Counted from the first letter of the stretch, positions 1-8,971 are shown. The stretch: 64,000 bases of DNA from Bacillus sp. Cs-700 (GCF_011082085.1 NZ_CP041063.1:3334001-3398000), one strand, 5' to 3'. The notes: generated by a model from the sequence alone, not told the origin. Numbers and translations: made by a program.

Positions 1-738
1 AAAAGGCTTCAACGCACGATAGAGGAATTGATTCATTTTCAACAATTAACGTTTCGATCAGGGAATGAGAGTTATCAACTATTTCCTCTCATTTATGAGT
101 ACCTCTTCTATTCAATCACCATCTTATTTAGTGCTTTGATTCTTGCTTTTTTTGTTGCATTTCTATTTACCTATCTAACTTACATCTCTCCTGCATTTAT
201 TCAAAAATGGTTCAAAAGAGTAGCGTTTTTGACAGAATCCTTTCCAGACGTTTTTATACTCGCGATTGTTCAGATCGGGGTGATTTGGGTTTATAAAAAA
301 ACAGAGGTCCTGTTGATGGACGTTGCCGCATATGAACGCATTTACACAATGCCAATTCTCATCCTTTCTATATTACCTACCTTTTTATTGTATCGAATTA
401 TGATACACGTGCTAGATGAGGAAGTTGAGAAACCTTATGTTGAACTTGCAAGGACAAAAGGGTTAGAACCCACCAAAATATTTCTTTTCCATATTGTTCG
501 AAATACACTATTATCAACTTATTTTCACTCGAGATCGATTGTTTGGTTTACTTTGTCTAATCTTTTTATTATGGAATATGTGTTTAACCTTAATGGGTTA
601 ATTCGCTTTATGTATGAGCACCCTACACCAGAAATATTCACTGTTAGTGCACTATTGCTTTTTATACCTATTTTCTTGTTTCTAACCATATATCAGCTTG
701 TGGCGGAGCGAACTGCTCAGGAAGAAGCTTTGATGTAG
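1..738 (+). CDS. ABC transporter permease, OppB/DppB type (5' partial)
   Basis: Inner-membrane permease of an oligopeptide/nickel-type ABC importer. The frame is open to the first base of the window, so the real start lies upstream and the visible part is about 245 codons. Several hydrophobic segments are visible, and a binding-protein-dependent transport signature (the EAA-loop region that contacts the ATPase) lies around 'VELARTKGLEPTKIFLFHIV'. It stops at 736-738, about 20 bases before the next permease, so the two form an operon. Neither the ATPase nor the binding protein is in view, so the substrate is unknown. Confidence 0.8.
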   Translation, partial: KRLQRTIEELIHFQQLTFRSGNESYQLFPLIYEYLFYSITILFSALILAFFVAFLFTYLTYISPAFIQKWFKRVAFLTESFPDVFILAIVQIGVIWVYKKTEVLLMDVAAYERIYTMPILILSILPTFLLYRIMIHVLDEEVEKPYVELARTKGLEPTKIFLFHIVRNTLLSTYFHSRSIVWFTLSNLFIMEYVFNLNGLIRFMYEHPTPEIFTVSALLLFIPIFLFLTIYQLVAERTAQEEALM

Positions 739-759
739 CAGAAAAAGGAGGGAATACAA

Positions 760-1806
760 ATTTTTAAACATGCTTTAAAAAATCCAATGTTCATGACAGG
801 ATTGTTCATCATTGTTCTTCTGTTCGGTAGCAGTATATACTATTCCATTGCTCATGATGATGTTGTGCCGCAAACCTCCATGCTCTATGATCAAGACGGA
901 AATTTAATCGACCGTTCACCTTTTACACCGTTACAGGTTGCTCCATTTGGAACTGATAAGTATGGGTATCATCTATTTGATCAAATCATAATTGGGGCAA
1001 AATATACAATTGGTATTGCATTTCTCGTTGCCTCGATGAGATTAGCCCTCTCTTTTGTTGCTGGTGTAGTCGGAGGGACTTATTTTCGCCGCACGTTGCG
1101 AAGTACATCTGGATTCGTTGATGCTATGCAATATATACCGATTTCATTGCTTTGTTATTTTATTCTTAGCGGTGTTTTAATGGAAAATGGGATGGAAGGG
1201 ACATTTCAGTTTTCATTTTTTGAGCGGATGGTATTTGAAATTGTTGTTTTAACAGCAGTTGCGATTCCAACTACCACTACATTAATATCCAATGAAACGC
1301 ATGCCATTTGGGGGAAAGGGTTTATTGAAGGAGCTAAAACGCTAGGCGGCTCTAAAGTTCATATCTTAACAAAACATATTCTTCCTCACCTAGGACCACG
1401 CATGGTTATTATATTTCTCCAACAAATGATTAACGTGCTGATTCTCTTACTTCATCTTGGGTTATTGAAGTTGTTTTTTGGAGGTACATTTTTTAATCCA
1501 GATCCAATATTAGGAGATGAATATCGGTCTGTGTCATCTGAATGGTCAGGTTTAATCGGCTCTACATTTCGATTTCTCCCATATGATACGTGGATTCCAC
1601 TTGTTCCGATTTTGTTTTTTGTGCTCGTTCTTTTCAGTGTAAATCTATTGTTAGAAGGTTTTAAGCAATTAGCAGAAAAACAAATTATGCCACGTTCACG
1701 TCAGGTTATTAAGAGTGACAGTTATAAGAAGAGGTTCGATTCGAACGCATTCTATTTCTTGGAAAGAACTGATAGGGGAGAAGAACGAAAAACAGCCAGC
1801 AGGTAG
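760..1806 (+). CDS. ABC transporter permease, OppC/DppC type, probable ATT start
   Basis: Second permease of the importer, with an N-terminal membrane segment, a periplasmic stretch with 'PFGTDKYGYHLFDQIIIGAKYT' (typical of OppC/DppC proteins) and an EAA-like loop near 'EGAKTLGGSKVHILTKHILPH'. The first ATG of the frame is at 787 but has no ribosome binding site. A strong AAAGGAGG at 745-752 sits seven bases before an in-frame ATT at 760, which adds the residues FKHALKNP, a usual OppC-like N-terminus. I therefore place the start at the rare ATT codon, giving 348 residues; 787 is the fallback. The C-terminal tail is basic and poorly conserved-looking. Confidence 0.75.
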   Translation: MFKHALKNPMFMTGLFIIVLLFGSSIYYSIAHDDVVPQTSMLYDQDGNLIDRSPFTPLQVAPFGTDKYGYHLFDQIIIGAKYTIGIAFLVASMRLALSFVAGVVGGTYFRRTLRSTSGFVDAMQYIPISLLCYFILSGVLMENGMEGTFQFSFFERMVFEIVVLTAVAIPTTTTLISNETHAIWGKGFIEGAKTLGGSKVHILTKHILPHLGPRMVIIFLQQMINVLILLLHLGLLKLFFGGTFFNPDPILGDEYRSVSSEWSGLIGSTFRFLPYDTWIPLVPILFFVLVLFSVNLLLEGFKQLAEKQIMPRSRQVIKSDSYKKRFDSNAFYFLERTDRGEERKTASR

Positions 1807-1868
1807 TTTTGGTGGATGTTTTTTCGTTACTTACCCATCTTTGCTAAAAGGTAATTGATATGAAAAAA

Positions 1869-1906
1869 AAGGAACAGCACAATTAACGGTTGTGCTGTTC
1901 CTTTAT
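1869..1906. terminator. Bidirectional intrinsic terminator
   Basis: A 14-bp perfect inverted repeat (AAGGAACAGCACAA and its complement) has a 7-base loop and T-rich or A-rich flanks. It separates the converging permease operon and the sigma-factor operon. Confidence 0.9.
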
Positions 1907-1921
1907 TATTCATTTGGTTAT

Positions 1922-2563
1922 TTATTGGGAAGTAGAGTACCACTGAATCGTCGTTTCCTTTTTTCTCTTTGAGCCTTTTAAATAATAGGACTCGTCTGCT
2001 TCGTCAAAATAAGCGGTTGAAGGATACTCTCTATCACCTTTAATAGTCACTTCCACATGATAATGGTTCCAAATATCGTTGATGCCTTCGTTTTCCGTTT
2101 GATACAAATGAGACAGCACGCCTAAATACTCTGTTGCGAGTTCCTTCATCTTCTGTTCGGAAAGCTTGTCAGATACCATGAGATCAAGATAAACGGTGGA
2201 ATCAATTGAAAAATAAATAGCGTCGCTAATATCTAAATCACGATGAGCAATTTCGGAAGCCCTTTTCAGATAGGCAGCACTTATATATGGAGCCTCATTC
2301 TGGTCGAGTGAACCTTCATGTATTTCAGGTGAGTCCAAAGAAATACCAGTAACAGAGACAGTGGCGATAACGAGTAATGAAATGCAGGCTAAGATGCCCA
2401 TCCACTCTAGCATGAGATTTCGTTTTTTCTTATTGTTACCGTAATGGGCAAGAAGGATATTTTCGAGCATCCGTTCTTTTTTTCTGTTTGTAAAGTGTTG
2501 TTTTTGAAATAAGGATTCTTTTACTTTTTCTCTTAACTGTTTTTCCTCCACCTTGTTATTCAC
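1922..2563 (-). CDS. Single-pass membrane protein, probable anti-sigma partner
   Basis: A 213-residue protein with a basic, coiled N-terminal part (about 1-50), one transmembrane segment (about residues 54-75, 'LACISLLVIATVSVTG') and an extracytoplasmic domain of about 135 residues. The GTG start (2563-2561) overlaps the TGA stop of the upstream sigma factor as GTGA, which means tight translational coupling. That topology and coupling are typical of an ECF anti-sigma factor, but no zinc-binding anti-sigma (ZAS) motif is visible, so the role is inferred from context. The outer domain was not recognised. Confidence 0.6.
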   Translation of the reverse strand: MNNKVEEKQLREKVKESLFQKQHFTNRKKERMLENILLAHYGNNKKKRNLMLEWMGILACISLLVIATVSVTGISLDSPEIHEGSLDQNEAPYISAAYLKRASEIAHRDLDISDAIYFSIDSTVYLDLMVSDKLSEQKMKELATEYLGVLSHLYQTENEGINDIWNHYHVEVTIKGDREYPSTAYFDEADESYYLKGSKRKKETTIQWYSTSQ

Positions 2564-3123
2564 TCCCTTTCTTCGTTTAGTCTTAATTCGAGAAGGCGAC
2601 GAGCACGATACAACCTTGATTTAATCGTTGCCTCTTTTGTGTCAAGGAGTGAACTAATTTCTCGAATGGATAAATCTTCATGGTAATAGAGAATGAATGT
2701 TTCACGATATTTTAATGAAAGTTGAAAAATGGAGGTTCGTAATTTATGTGATTCTTCATTTTTTACTGCAATAAGTTCGGGTGAGGCGGTATGATTTTTG
2801 ATGAACTTCATCATCACGTTTGTCGGTATAATATTTCGAAAAGACCAGCTTCGCACATGGTCATGACAACGATTAATCGCAATGCGATAGATCCAGTTTT
2901 TTAATGATGCCTCTCCTCGAAACGTGTGAAGTTTTAAAAAGCATGCAAGAAATACTTCCTGTACAATATCTTCCGCTTTTCCCCAGTCCTTTGTATATGT
3001 ATAAGCGAGTCTTACTAACGCTTCACCATACGTTTCCATTAAATGCTCAATTAATTCTGTTTTTTGAACAGTAGTATAGCTAGTGAAATCTAATTTGAAA
3101 TCACCTTGTGAGTTTTCGTTCAT
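2560..3123 (-). CDS. RNA polymerase sigma factor, ECF (sigma-70 family)
   Basis: 187-residue alternative sigma factor. Region 2 is seen in 'YTKDWGKAEDIVQEVFLACF' followed by 'SLKNWIYRIAINRCHDHVR', and region 4 in 'SLKYRETFILYYHEDLSIRE' with the helix-turn-helix up to 'ATIKSRLYRARRLLE'. The frame is open up to 3324, but the start at 3123 has an AAAGGATG site and gives the normal ECF length. The longer version would add a hydrophobic tail and run into the divergent amidase gene. Its stop overlaps the start of the membrane partner. The pair probably senses an envelope signal; the regulon is not evident. Confidence 0.85.
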   Translation of the reverse strand: MNENSQGDFKLDFTSYTTVQKTELIEHLMETYGEALVRLAYTYTKDWGKAEDIVQEVFLACFLKLHTFRGEASLKNWIYRIAINRCHDHVRSWSFRNIIPTNVMMKFIKNHTASPELIAVKNEESHKLRTSIFQLSLKYRETFILYYHEDLSIREISSLLDTKEATIKSRLYRARRLLELRLNEERE

Positions 3124-3313
3124 ACGATCATCCTTTAAATGACATTTAGTATAAAGACGTGTCCATAGCTGAAAAGTTGCGTTAATTGATAAATAATTTG
3201 ATAACGTTGCCCCTTTTTCCTTTTTTCTTTCGATATATAGAATAAGAAGGAGCAGAAGGTATTCTATGAAGTAATCAGAATCAGAAATTTTTTTAGAATA
3301 AGGGAGGAAAAAA

Positions 3314-3967
3314 ATGATTATCATTGATGCGGGTCATGGTGGCAAGGATCCAGGGGCTATTGCGGATGGAGTAAAAGAAAAGGATTGGAATTTAGAGGTA
3401 TCCTTACATCAATATGAATTTTTGAAAAAGCTCGGTATTCCTTGTAAACTGACTCGAAAAACGGATATTGATTTGTCTCCTGATAAGCGTTCTGAGCTCG
3501 TACGATCTTCTGATGCAACGGTTTGTTTAAGCAATCATTTTAATGCAGGTGGTGGGAGTGGAGCAGAAGTGATTCATTCAAAATATGCTACCCCCGCTTT
3601 TGCTAAAAGCACTGCAGATGCATTGAAGAAAGTAATGCCAGTGCGTAGGGTATTTTCAAGAGAAGGGTCAGATGGGAAAGATTATTATTATATGCATCGA
3701 TTAACAGGAAAGGTTGAAACACTTATTATTGAATATGGTTTTCTAGACTCTGCTGTCGATCGAAAGAAATTAAATGTTCGATCCTATCGTTTCCAGTTAG
3801 CTGAAGAAGTAGCGCTTGCTGCTGTGCGTTACACAAAAGGGAATCTTAACAGTAGCCCGCTCTATTTCGTCCAATCAGGTGCTTATAAGGAAAAGAGCAG
3901 GGCAGAGCATTTATGTGAAGAATTGAAGAAAAAAGGTTACAATGCATTTGTGAAACAAGAAGGTTAA
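3314..3967 (+). CDS. N-acetylmuramoyl-L-alanine amidase (Amidase_3) with truncated SPOR-like tail
   Basis: Zinc amidase that cleaves the lactyl-peptide bond in peptidoglycan; 217 residues, no signal peptide, as in CwlC-type mother-cell lytic enzymes. The Amidase_3 domain covers about residues 1-175. Probable Zn ligands are H8 (DAGHGG), E22 and H75 (SNHFNA); the catalytic glutamate is E140 (LIIEYGF). Residues about 182-217 ('LYFVQSGAYKEKSRAEHLCE') resemble only the first half of a SPOR peptidoglycan-binding domain, so the C-terminus looks short. The start has a GGGAGG site. It is divergent from the ECF sigma gene. Confidence 0.85.
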   Translation: MIIIDAGHGGKDPGAIADGVKEKDWNLEVSLHQYEFLKKLGIPCKLTRKTDIDLSPDKRSELVRSSDATVCLSNHFNAGGGSGAEVIHSKYATPAFAKSTADALKKVMPVRRVFSREGSDGKDYYYMHRLTGKVETLIIEYGFLDSAVDRKKLNVRSYRFQLAEEVALAAVRYTKGNLNSSPLYFVQSGAYKEKSRAEHLCEELKKKGYNAFVKQEG

Positions 3968-3987
3968 ATTTTCTACGTAAACAAATA

Positions 3988-4024
3988 AAAAGAGAGGGAG
4001 CCCAGTGGCCTCCCTCTCTTTATT
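3988..4024 (+). terminator. Intrinsic terminator after the amidase gene
   Basis: Inverted repeat AAAGAGAGGGAG / CTCCCTCTCTTT with T-rich tail, 20 bases after the amidase stop. Confidence 0.85.
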
Positions 4025-4100
4025 AACGCTAAGCTTACTATTTCGTTCATGTAAGCTTTATATTGATTGTTTCTTAGTTACTGTCGATAGATGATTCAGT

Positions 4101-4268
4101 TTATTTCAGTAAATCAGGATTTTCATTCTTAGCTCGCTTAACTTTTGGCTTACGAATGCCTCCTGCGATATCTGCTTTCTTAAAGTCTTTCGCGTATTTT
4201 ACCTCTTGAGCGTCACTTAGAGAAAATCCGCTCTCATGAATCGGTTGATATTGTGAATTCTTAGCCAT
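4101..4268 (-). CDS. Small basic protein, YfhE-like
   Basis: 55-residue hydrophilic protein. A perfect AAGGAGG lies just before the ATG at 4268. The central part 'SDAQEVKYAKDFKKADIAGG' resembles the conserved core of the small Bacillus YfhE family (a 'QEV-Y---F--AD-AGG' pattern). The tail is lysine-rich. The function of that family is unknown to me; it is a small protein found in spore formers. The gene stands alone between two terminators. The family assignment is from pattern memory only. Confidence 0.65.
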   Translation of the reverse strand: MAKNSQYQPIHESGFSLSDAQEVKYAKDFKKADIAGGIRKPKVKRAKNENPDLLK

Positions 4269-4404
4269 TAGTAATTCCTCCTTGTAATGTCTCTTAGTAC
4301 AGGGTTACCCGCATCAATTTTTCAATAAACATACATGCCTAACTTTGTTAAATAAATCATGTTTGTGGTACTTTATTAGTAAACCATTACTTGACGGAGG
4401 CATT

Positions 4405-4719
4405 ATGAATAAAAAGAGAGCATTAAACATTACCATTGCCAGCATTGTTGTACTAGTTAGTATTTTTTTAATCGGAAGATACACCTATGTGCATGAGGAA
4501 CATCTTGAAAGAGGAGAAGTGATTAAGAAAGAAAGTACGGATCATCATCATTACGTGTTTGTTCAGCCAGAAGGAGAAGGAGAGGCAATTGAACTCCTAA
4601 TGGAAGACGAAATGTCCTGGAATCTCGTGCAGGAAGGCGAGATTTATGAGGTGGCTTATTCCTGGTATGGTTCAAAAGAACCGACAATCGAAGAGATGAA
4701 ACAAATAGAAAGAGAATGA
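4405..4719 (+). CDS. Hypothetical single-pass membrane protein
   Basis: 104 residues: short basic N-terminus, one membrane segment (about residues 8-24, 'ITIASIVVLVSIFLIGRY'), then an acidic outer domain with a DHHHY stretch. The start at 4405 is chosen because GACGGAGG precedes it by four bases; an upstream in-frame ATG at 4345 has no such site. The gene is monocistronic with its own terminator. Not recognised; no function proposed. Confidence 0.65.
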   Translation: MNKKRALNITIASIVVLVSIFLIGRYTYVHEEHLERGEVIKKESTDHHHYVFVQPEGEGEAIELLMEDEMSWNLVQEGEIYEVAYSWYGSKEPTIEEMKQIERE

Positions 4720-4740
4720 GCAAAAAAGCTCATTCTCTTT
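4709..4740. terminator. Bidirectional terminator between converging genes
   Basis: A 13-bp inverted repeat AAAGAGAATGAGC / GCTCATTCTCTTT overlaps the stop codon of the plus-strand gene and also serves the minus-strand ger operon. Confidence 0.9.
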
Positions 4741-5871
4741 CTATTTAATAATCCCTGTTTCTGCAATATTCACCTTTACATTAGCTTCTAAAGTTAGCTC
4801 TGGGAATTCTTTTTCCCACTGTTTTGGATGCCACGCATCGTGATGATAAGCGTTTAAATCACGCCCGATACCAAGAAAATCACAGTTCGCCTCCTGTAGC
4901 TTTGCGAGTACGGCGTTCGCTCTTTTTGTTAATCTGATTGATAGCTCATCCGCAATATCCTCAACTTGACTTTCTTTAAAGAGATGATTTTGAGGGTATT
5001 CCTCTATATTTCCTCTTATTTCAAGATTAATAACTGCTTTGGTTAGCTTGTGGTCTTGAAATGAATAAGCCATATCTGAATTTGCATTTCGCACATTTAT
5101 TGTTACTGTTTCCGTAAGATAGCCTTCATTGTAACGTTCACCTAGGCTCTCTACTATGTTTGCTTTTTTACTTTTTTTATTGCTCATTAGAAGTAGTAAT
5201 GTACCTTCGGAAGGCGAAAGAGTAACCCCTGTATACGTCGTTTGATGAAACAAAGCGATTCCATCTATTTCTGGTGAACCGATTTCCTCATTGTAACGAA
5301 TGTAAGGAAGAGCATAGTCCTGTCCGACATCATGAGAAAATCGAAACGTTTTTTCTACGGTCATGCGTGGTGCTTCGGTTTTATTCTCCGCCCCTTTTAT
5401 TAAGTTTGTCATAAATTCAGTTACAAGCGTATCTTCTATTTGATCTATATTGAACATGTCTTCTGCACGCCCATTCACCACTGCTACTCGTGCGTCTAAT
5501 GGACTTTTGGGGTCGCGATACAAAACATCAAAGGTGTGCTCAATATTGTGCTTTGCAATTTCTTCCCCTAAAAGGAGAAGTTGTACTTTGGATGCTGTAA
5601 CCTGTTTAGAAATGATACGATCCATTTTTAAACGAGTTTCTCTGGGTGATATCCCTGTTGTAGATAGTATTCGATTGGAATAGCTTCCACCTTGACTAAC
5701 AGGAATGCCCAAGTTTCGAACAGTGAACGTTGTGCGAATTTCATTGTTACTTTCGTAATCAAAACCTACTCCAAAAATTAGTTTGGACTCTTTTAAAAGT
5801 TCTTGGTCCCAGCAACCAGTCATCAGCAACAAAAGCATTGTCATTATGGTGTGATAAAATGTTTTTTTCAT
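4741..5871 (-). CDS. Spore germination lipoprotein, Ger(x)C family (cluster 1 C subunit)
   Basis: C subunit of a nutrient germinant receptor, anchored to the outer face of the spore inner membrane. It has a lipoprotein signal with lipobox LMTGC (Cys20), then the family start 'WDQ-EL' and 'GVGFDYE'. Length 376 is normal for GerAC-type proteins. The start codon overlaps the stop of the B gene by one base (TAATG). Receptor genes of this type are usually transcribed in the forespore by sigma-G; I could not identify a convincing sigma-G promoter here. Confidence 0.92.
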   Translation of the reverse strand: MKKTFYHTIMTMLLLLMTGCWDQELLKESKLIFGVGFDYESNNEIRTTFTVRNLGIPVSQGGSYSNRILSTTGISPRETRLKMDRIISKQVTASKVQLLLLGEEIAKHNIEHTFDVLYRDPKSPLDARVAVVNGRAEDMFNIDQIEDTLVTEFMTNLIKGAENKTEAPRMTVEKTFRFSHDVGQDYALPYIRYNEEIGSPEIDGIALFHQTTYTGVTLSPSEGTLLLLMSNKKSKKANIVESLGERYNEGYLTETVTINVRNANSDMAYSFQDHKLTKAVINLEIRGNIEEYPQNHLFKESQVEDIADELSIRLTKRANAVLAKLQEANCDFLGIGRDLNAYHHDAWHPKQWEKEFPELTLEANVKVNIAETGIIK

Positions 5872-6956
5872 TAAAACTCCTCTTTCTTCTTAAATAGAAG
5901 ACTTATCAACAAGAGAATTAAAGGAAAACCGAATGCAAAAAAATAGCTTGCCTTCGCATGATAACCAGATAGCATTTCAACTGTATAGCGATCATGAGAA
6001 AAAGTGGAAAAGATTAGGGCGATCATTGCAGCAATCAAGATTGGCCACGTAGTTTTTTTTCTTTTTGTGAGGTGTTGAATCCCTCTTCCTGCAATATACA
6101 AATAGGAGACATATGAAGTCATTACCGAGATGATCCATATTGAGAGAAAAAGTAAGTCAACTCTGTCAACGATAATAAAGGAAACTCCTTTTAACATATA
6201 AACAAGAGGTTCTGGAATCATTTTAAGTTCAGCAGGGCTAAAGAAAACGTATGTTGCAAAGGTCAGAAAGGTATATAAGCTTGTAACGGCTATGTTCGCA
6301 AGAGTTAAACTCTTAAGGGCAGATTTTCCTTTATTTTGTACATATGGGTATACAAATAATACAATCTCAAAGCCGAGCATGGAAACAATTCCTTGTTGGG
6401 TTGCCTTTAAAATTGTTCCTACTCCATTTTGGCCGATTGGCAAAATATATCGAATATCAGCATCTTTTAAAGTATAAGCTGCCATAATGACCAGGGGGAG
6501 GATTAGAATAGAAACAAATTGATAAAACCTTCCCATCACTTTAATTTTACCTATCGCGAGATAACTTCCACTAATCGTTAGCAATAACAATATAACTAAC
6601 ATAGGAGTACGAAATAAAATCCAGGTTTTAATTGTCGTTTCAAAAAGTTCTAGTACAATAACAGCTGTGGCAATGGCAAATGCAATGTAAAGAACTGAGA
6701 CAATAAATGCTGCATACTTTCCAATGATTTTAGGCGCATATTCGTAAAGTGTTAAAGAAGGAAATCGTGTACTTAATAGATAGAGCATAAAGATAATAAT
6801 TTGAATCGCAGCCCCAGTTACAAGGAGAGTCATCCATCCGTCAAAACCTGCTTTAGCATAAAGAGAAGAAGGCAAAGAAAGTACACCTACACCTACTTGC
6901 GTTTGAAAAATAATAAAGAAAAGCTGAGCGTTATTAATTTCACTAGTCGTCTTCAT
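5871..6956 (-). CDS. Spore germination permease-like protein, GerB family (cluster 1 B subunit)
   Basis: Integral membrane subunit of the germinant receptor, related to APC amino-acid transporters; about ten hydrophobic helices and 361 residues. The start 'MKTTSEINNAQLFF' at 6956 gives the normal N-terminus; the frame extends to 7028 but that would overlap the A gene by 86 bases rather than 14. Upstream of it is a GAGGGTGG site inside the end of the A gene, meaning coupled translation. The B subunit is thought to take part in germinant recognition. Confidence 0.92.
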   Translation of the reverse strand: MKTTSEINNAQLFFIIFQTQVGVGVLSLPSSLYAKAGFDGWMTLLVTGAAIQIIIFMLYLLSTRFPSLTLYEYAPKIIGKYAAFIVSVLYIAFAIATAVIVLELFETTIKTWILFRTPMLVILLLLTISGSYLAIGKIKVMGRFYQFVSILILPLVIMAAYTLKDADIRYILPIGQNGVGTILKATQQGIVSMLGFEIVLFVYPYVQNKGKSALKSLTLANIAVTSLYTFLTFATYVFFSPAELKMIPEPLVYMLKGVSFIIVDRVDLLFLSIWIISVMTSYVSYLYIAGRGIQHLTKRKKTTWPILIAAMIALIFSTFSHDRYTVEMLSGYHAKASYFFAFGFPLILLLISLLFKKKEEF

Positions 6957-8466
6957 TTTTTTTCCACCCTCTTGAAATCCACTCCTGCCTTTGAGATTGG
7001 GCATGTACATCAGATGGTCGCTGACCAAGCAACCATCTTGGTAGACGGACGATGGAATCTTTTAGCTCGTTCAAACGAAATGGTGCAAGTGGCGAGAAGT
7101 AAGGAGTGCCGAACGTTTCTAGACTACATAAATGAATGAGGATTATTGATAGACCAAAAACGAGTCCAATAAAACCAAAAGATGCAGAGAGTAGCATAAG
7201 CGGAAAGCCTAATAGCCTTATGGACATACTCATTTCATAAGATGGAACAGCAAAGGACGAAATTGCTGTGAGAGCTACAACGATAATCATCATATTGGAG
7301 ACAAGATTTGCTTCGACGATGGCTGTTCCAATAACTAAACCTCCAACGATACCAATGGTTTGTGCGATTGGCCCCGGCAGGCGAATGGCAGCTTCTCTTA
7401 GCAACTCAAGGATTATCTGCATAATAAGTGCCTCAAGTAATGGTGGAAATGGCACATTTTCAAGTGAACTTTTAATGTTTAAAATGAGTTCCGCAGGTAG
7501 TACCTCAGAGTGAAAAGAAACAGTGGCAATATAAAGAGATGGCAAACCGAGTGCGAAAATAAAACTGGCTACTCTAATAAGTCTCAGAATTGAACCAATG
7601 TACCACCGACTATTGTAATCTTCCGGAGATTGATAAAATGCAAAGAACGTAACAGGCATGATTAGAGTGGAGGGACTTCCTTCCATTAATAAGCCGATTC
7701 TGCCTTCAATAATATGAGCAGTTAATCGATCAGGTCGTTCTGTACTTAGCATTTGAGGAAATGGTGAAAATGGTGAATCCTCAATAAATTCTTCTACATA
7801 TCCTGGCGTTTGTATAGAGTCAGCTTTTATGGAAGTAATCCTTTTTTCTACTTCGTTAATCAGCTCTGGATTAACAAGGTGTTGCAAATATATAATTGCT
7901 AACTTCGTATCGGTTGCTTTTCCAACCTTAAAAAACCTTATCACAAGATTTGGATTCTCAATCCTTCTGCGGAGCATTTGTAGGTTTTGCATAATATTTT
8001 CGACAAAACCTTCGTGTGAACCACGAACAACTTGTTCATTGATTGGTTCTGATACGGGCCTAGAACTTGCTGAAAATGCTTCCAGTAAATAAAAATGTTG
8101 ATGCCCTTCTATAAAGAGGACGACAAAGCCCTTTGTTAAACCAGTTACAGCTTCATGTAAATCCATTGATCTTCGATATTCTTTAGATGTCACTGTATCT
8201 TCAATGTTTAATTTATTCTTTTCCATTAATGGTTTCATAATGGTTTTCTGAAGTTTATCCTCGTCTACGAGAGGGTCTAGGTACGCAAGTATGCATGGAA
8301 TATTCTCAATGGTAATGTTTCTAAACTTAATATCTTCTGTATGGTAAAATTTCGAATTGAGATATTCTTTGTTTTGTTCAAGTGAAAAAAACGCCTCATG
8401 TGATTCAGTAGCAGTTGGGATTTGATAAGGTTCATTTCGGATCGGTTTTCGTTTACCACGTCTCAC
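6943..8466 (-). CDS. Spore germination protein, GerA family (cluster 1 A subunit)
   Basis: A subunit of a germinant receptor; 507 residues. A large N-terminal cytoplasmic domain (about 1-285) carries the family hallmark 'DSPFSPFPQMLSTERPD', and the C-terminal half is membrane-embedded, with 'PLLEALIMQIILELLREAAI' and 'QTIGIVGGLVIGTAIVEA'. It starts with GTG at 8466, preceded by GAGGAGG. First gene of the three-gene A-B-C operon. GerA subunits form ligand-gated oligomers that release cations early in germination. Confidence 0.93.
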   Translation of the reverse strand: MRRGKRKPIRNEPYQIPTATESHEAFFSLEQNKEYLNSKFYHTEDIKFRNITIENIPCILAYLDPLVDEDKLQKTIMKPLMEKNKLNIEDTVTSKEYRRSMDLHEAVTGLTKGFVVLFIEGHQHFYLLEAFSASSRPVSEPINEQVVRGSHEGFVENIMQNLQMLRRRIENPNLVIRFFKVGKATDTKLAIIYLQHLVNPELINEVEKRITSIKADSIQTPGYVEEFIEDSPFSPFPQMLSTERPDRLTAHIIEGRIGLLMEGSPSTLIMPVTFFAFYQSPEDYNSRWYIGSILRLIRVASFIFALGLPSLYIATVSFHSEVLPAELILNIKSSLENVPFPPLLEALIMQIILELLREAAIRLPGPIAQTIGIVGGLVIGTAIVEANLVSNMMIIVVALTAISSFAVPSYEMSMSIRLLGFPLMLLSASFGFIGLVFGLSIILIHLCSLETFGTPYFSPLAPFRLNELKDSIVRLPRWLLGQRPSDVHAQSQRQEWISRGWKKNEDD

Positions 8467-8722
8467 GCTGCAACCTCCTCTTAGTGATGATAGATAAGTA
8501 TAGCTTGTGATGAAATGGTAAAGTTATGTATCAAGATTGGAAAGGATTCGTAGAATGAGGTTCTGTTTGCAAAATAAGTCATTTTCGTAATAGAAAACTG
8601 TCTTTCTGTATTAATATAGAGCACTTCTTATAACATAAAACCGATATTTGTCGAAAGAATGTACACCACTTGTCCAATTAATGTATAATGAAATAAACTT
8701 AGATGGAAAGGTGGTTCTTACG

Positions 8723-8923
8723 TTGACGAGTAAAAATATCCAAAAGGAAAAATTAGCGGTTGATCGGTGTATGAAACATTTAGAGGTCGTTAACGTAGAG
8801 CCGAAAGTAAGACAGCTGATTTCAATGTATTTAACTTCTATTTATCGAGAAGCCTATCAGGAAGGTTATCAGGATGGAGAGAACAACGTACAATTAGAGT
8901 TAGAACCAGGTATAAACAGATAA
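8723..8923 (+). CDS. Small hypothetical protein
   Basis: 66-residue charged protein, 'MTSKNIQKEKLAVDRCMKHL' at the N-terminus, rich in helix formers and with the repeat-like 'EAYQEGYQDGEN'. The TTG at 8723 is preceded by AAAGGTGG at 8708-8714; the upstream GTG/ATG options lack a site. A TATAAT-like hexamer lies at 8684-8689 without a clear -35 box. It is divergent from the ger operon and ends just before the argS leader. Not recognised. Confidence 0.5.
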   Translation: MTSKNIQKEKLAVDRCMKHLEVVNVEPKVRQLISMYLTSIYREAYQEGYQDGENNVQLELEPGINR

Positions 8924-8927
8924 CTAG

Positions 8928-8955
8928 TTGAATTTATAATAAAATAGGCTATAAT
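8928..8955 (+). promoter_or_regulatory. Sigma-A promoter for the T-box argS unit
   Basis: TTGAAT (8928-8933), 16-base spacer, TATAAT (8950-8955), placing transcription start a few bases before the T-box leader. Confidence 0.7.
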
Positions 8956-8971
8956 GAAAATAATATTTGAT

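Noticed and set aside
8467-8560. Sigma-G promoter upstream of ger cluster 1
   Set aside because: Expected from the family, but no pair of boxes close to the sigma-G consensus at normal spacing could be found by eye.
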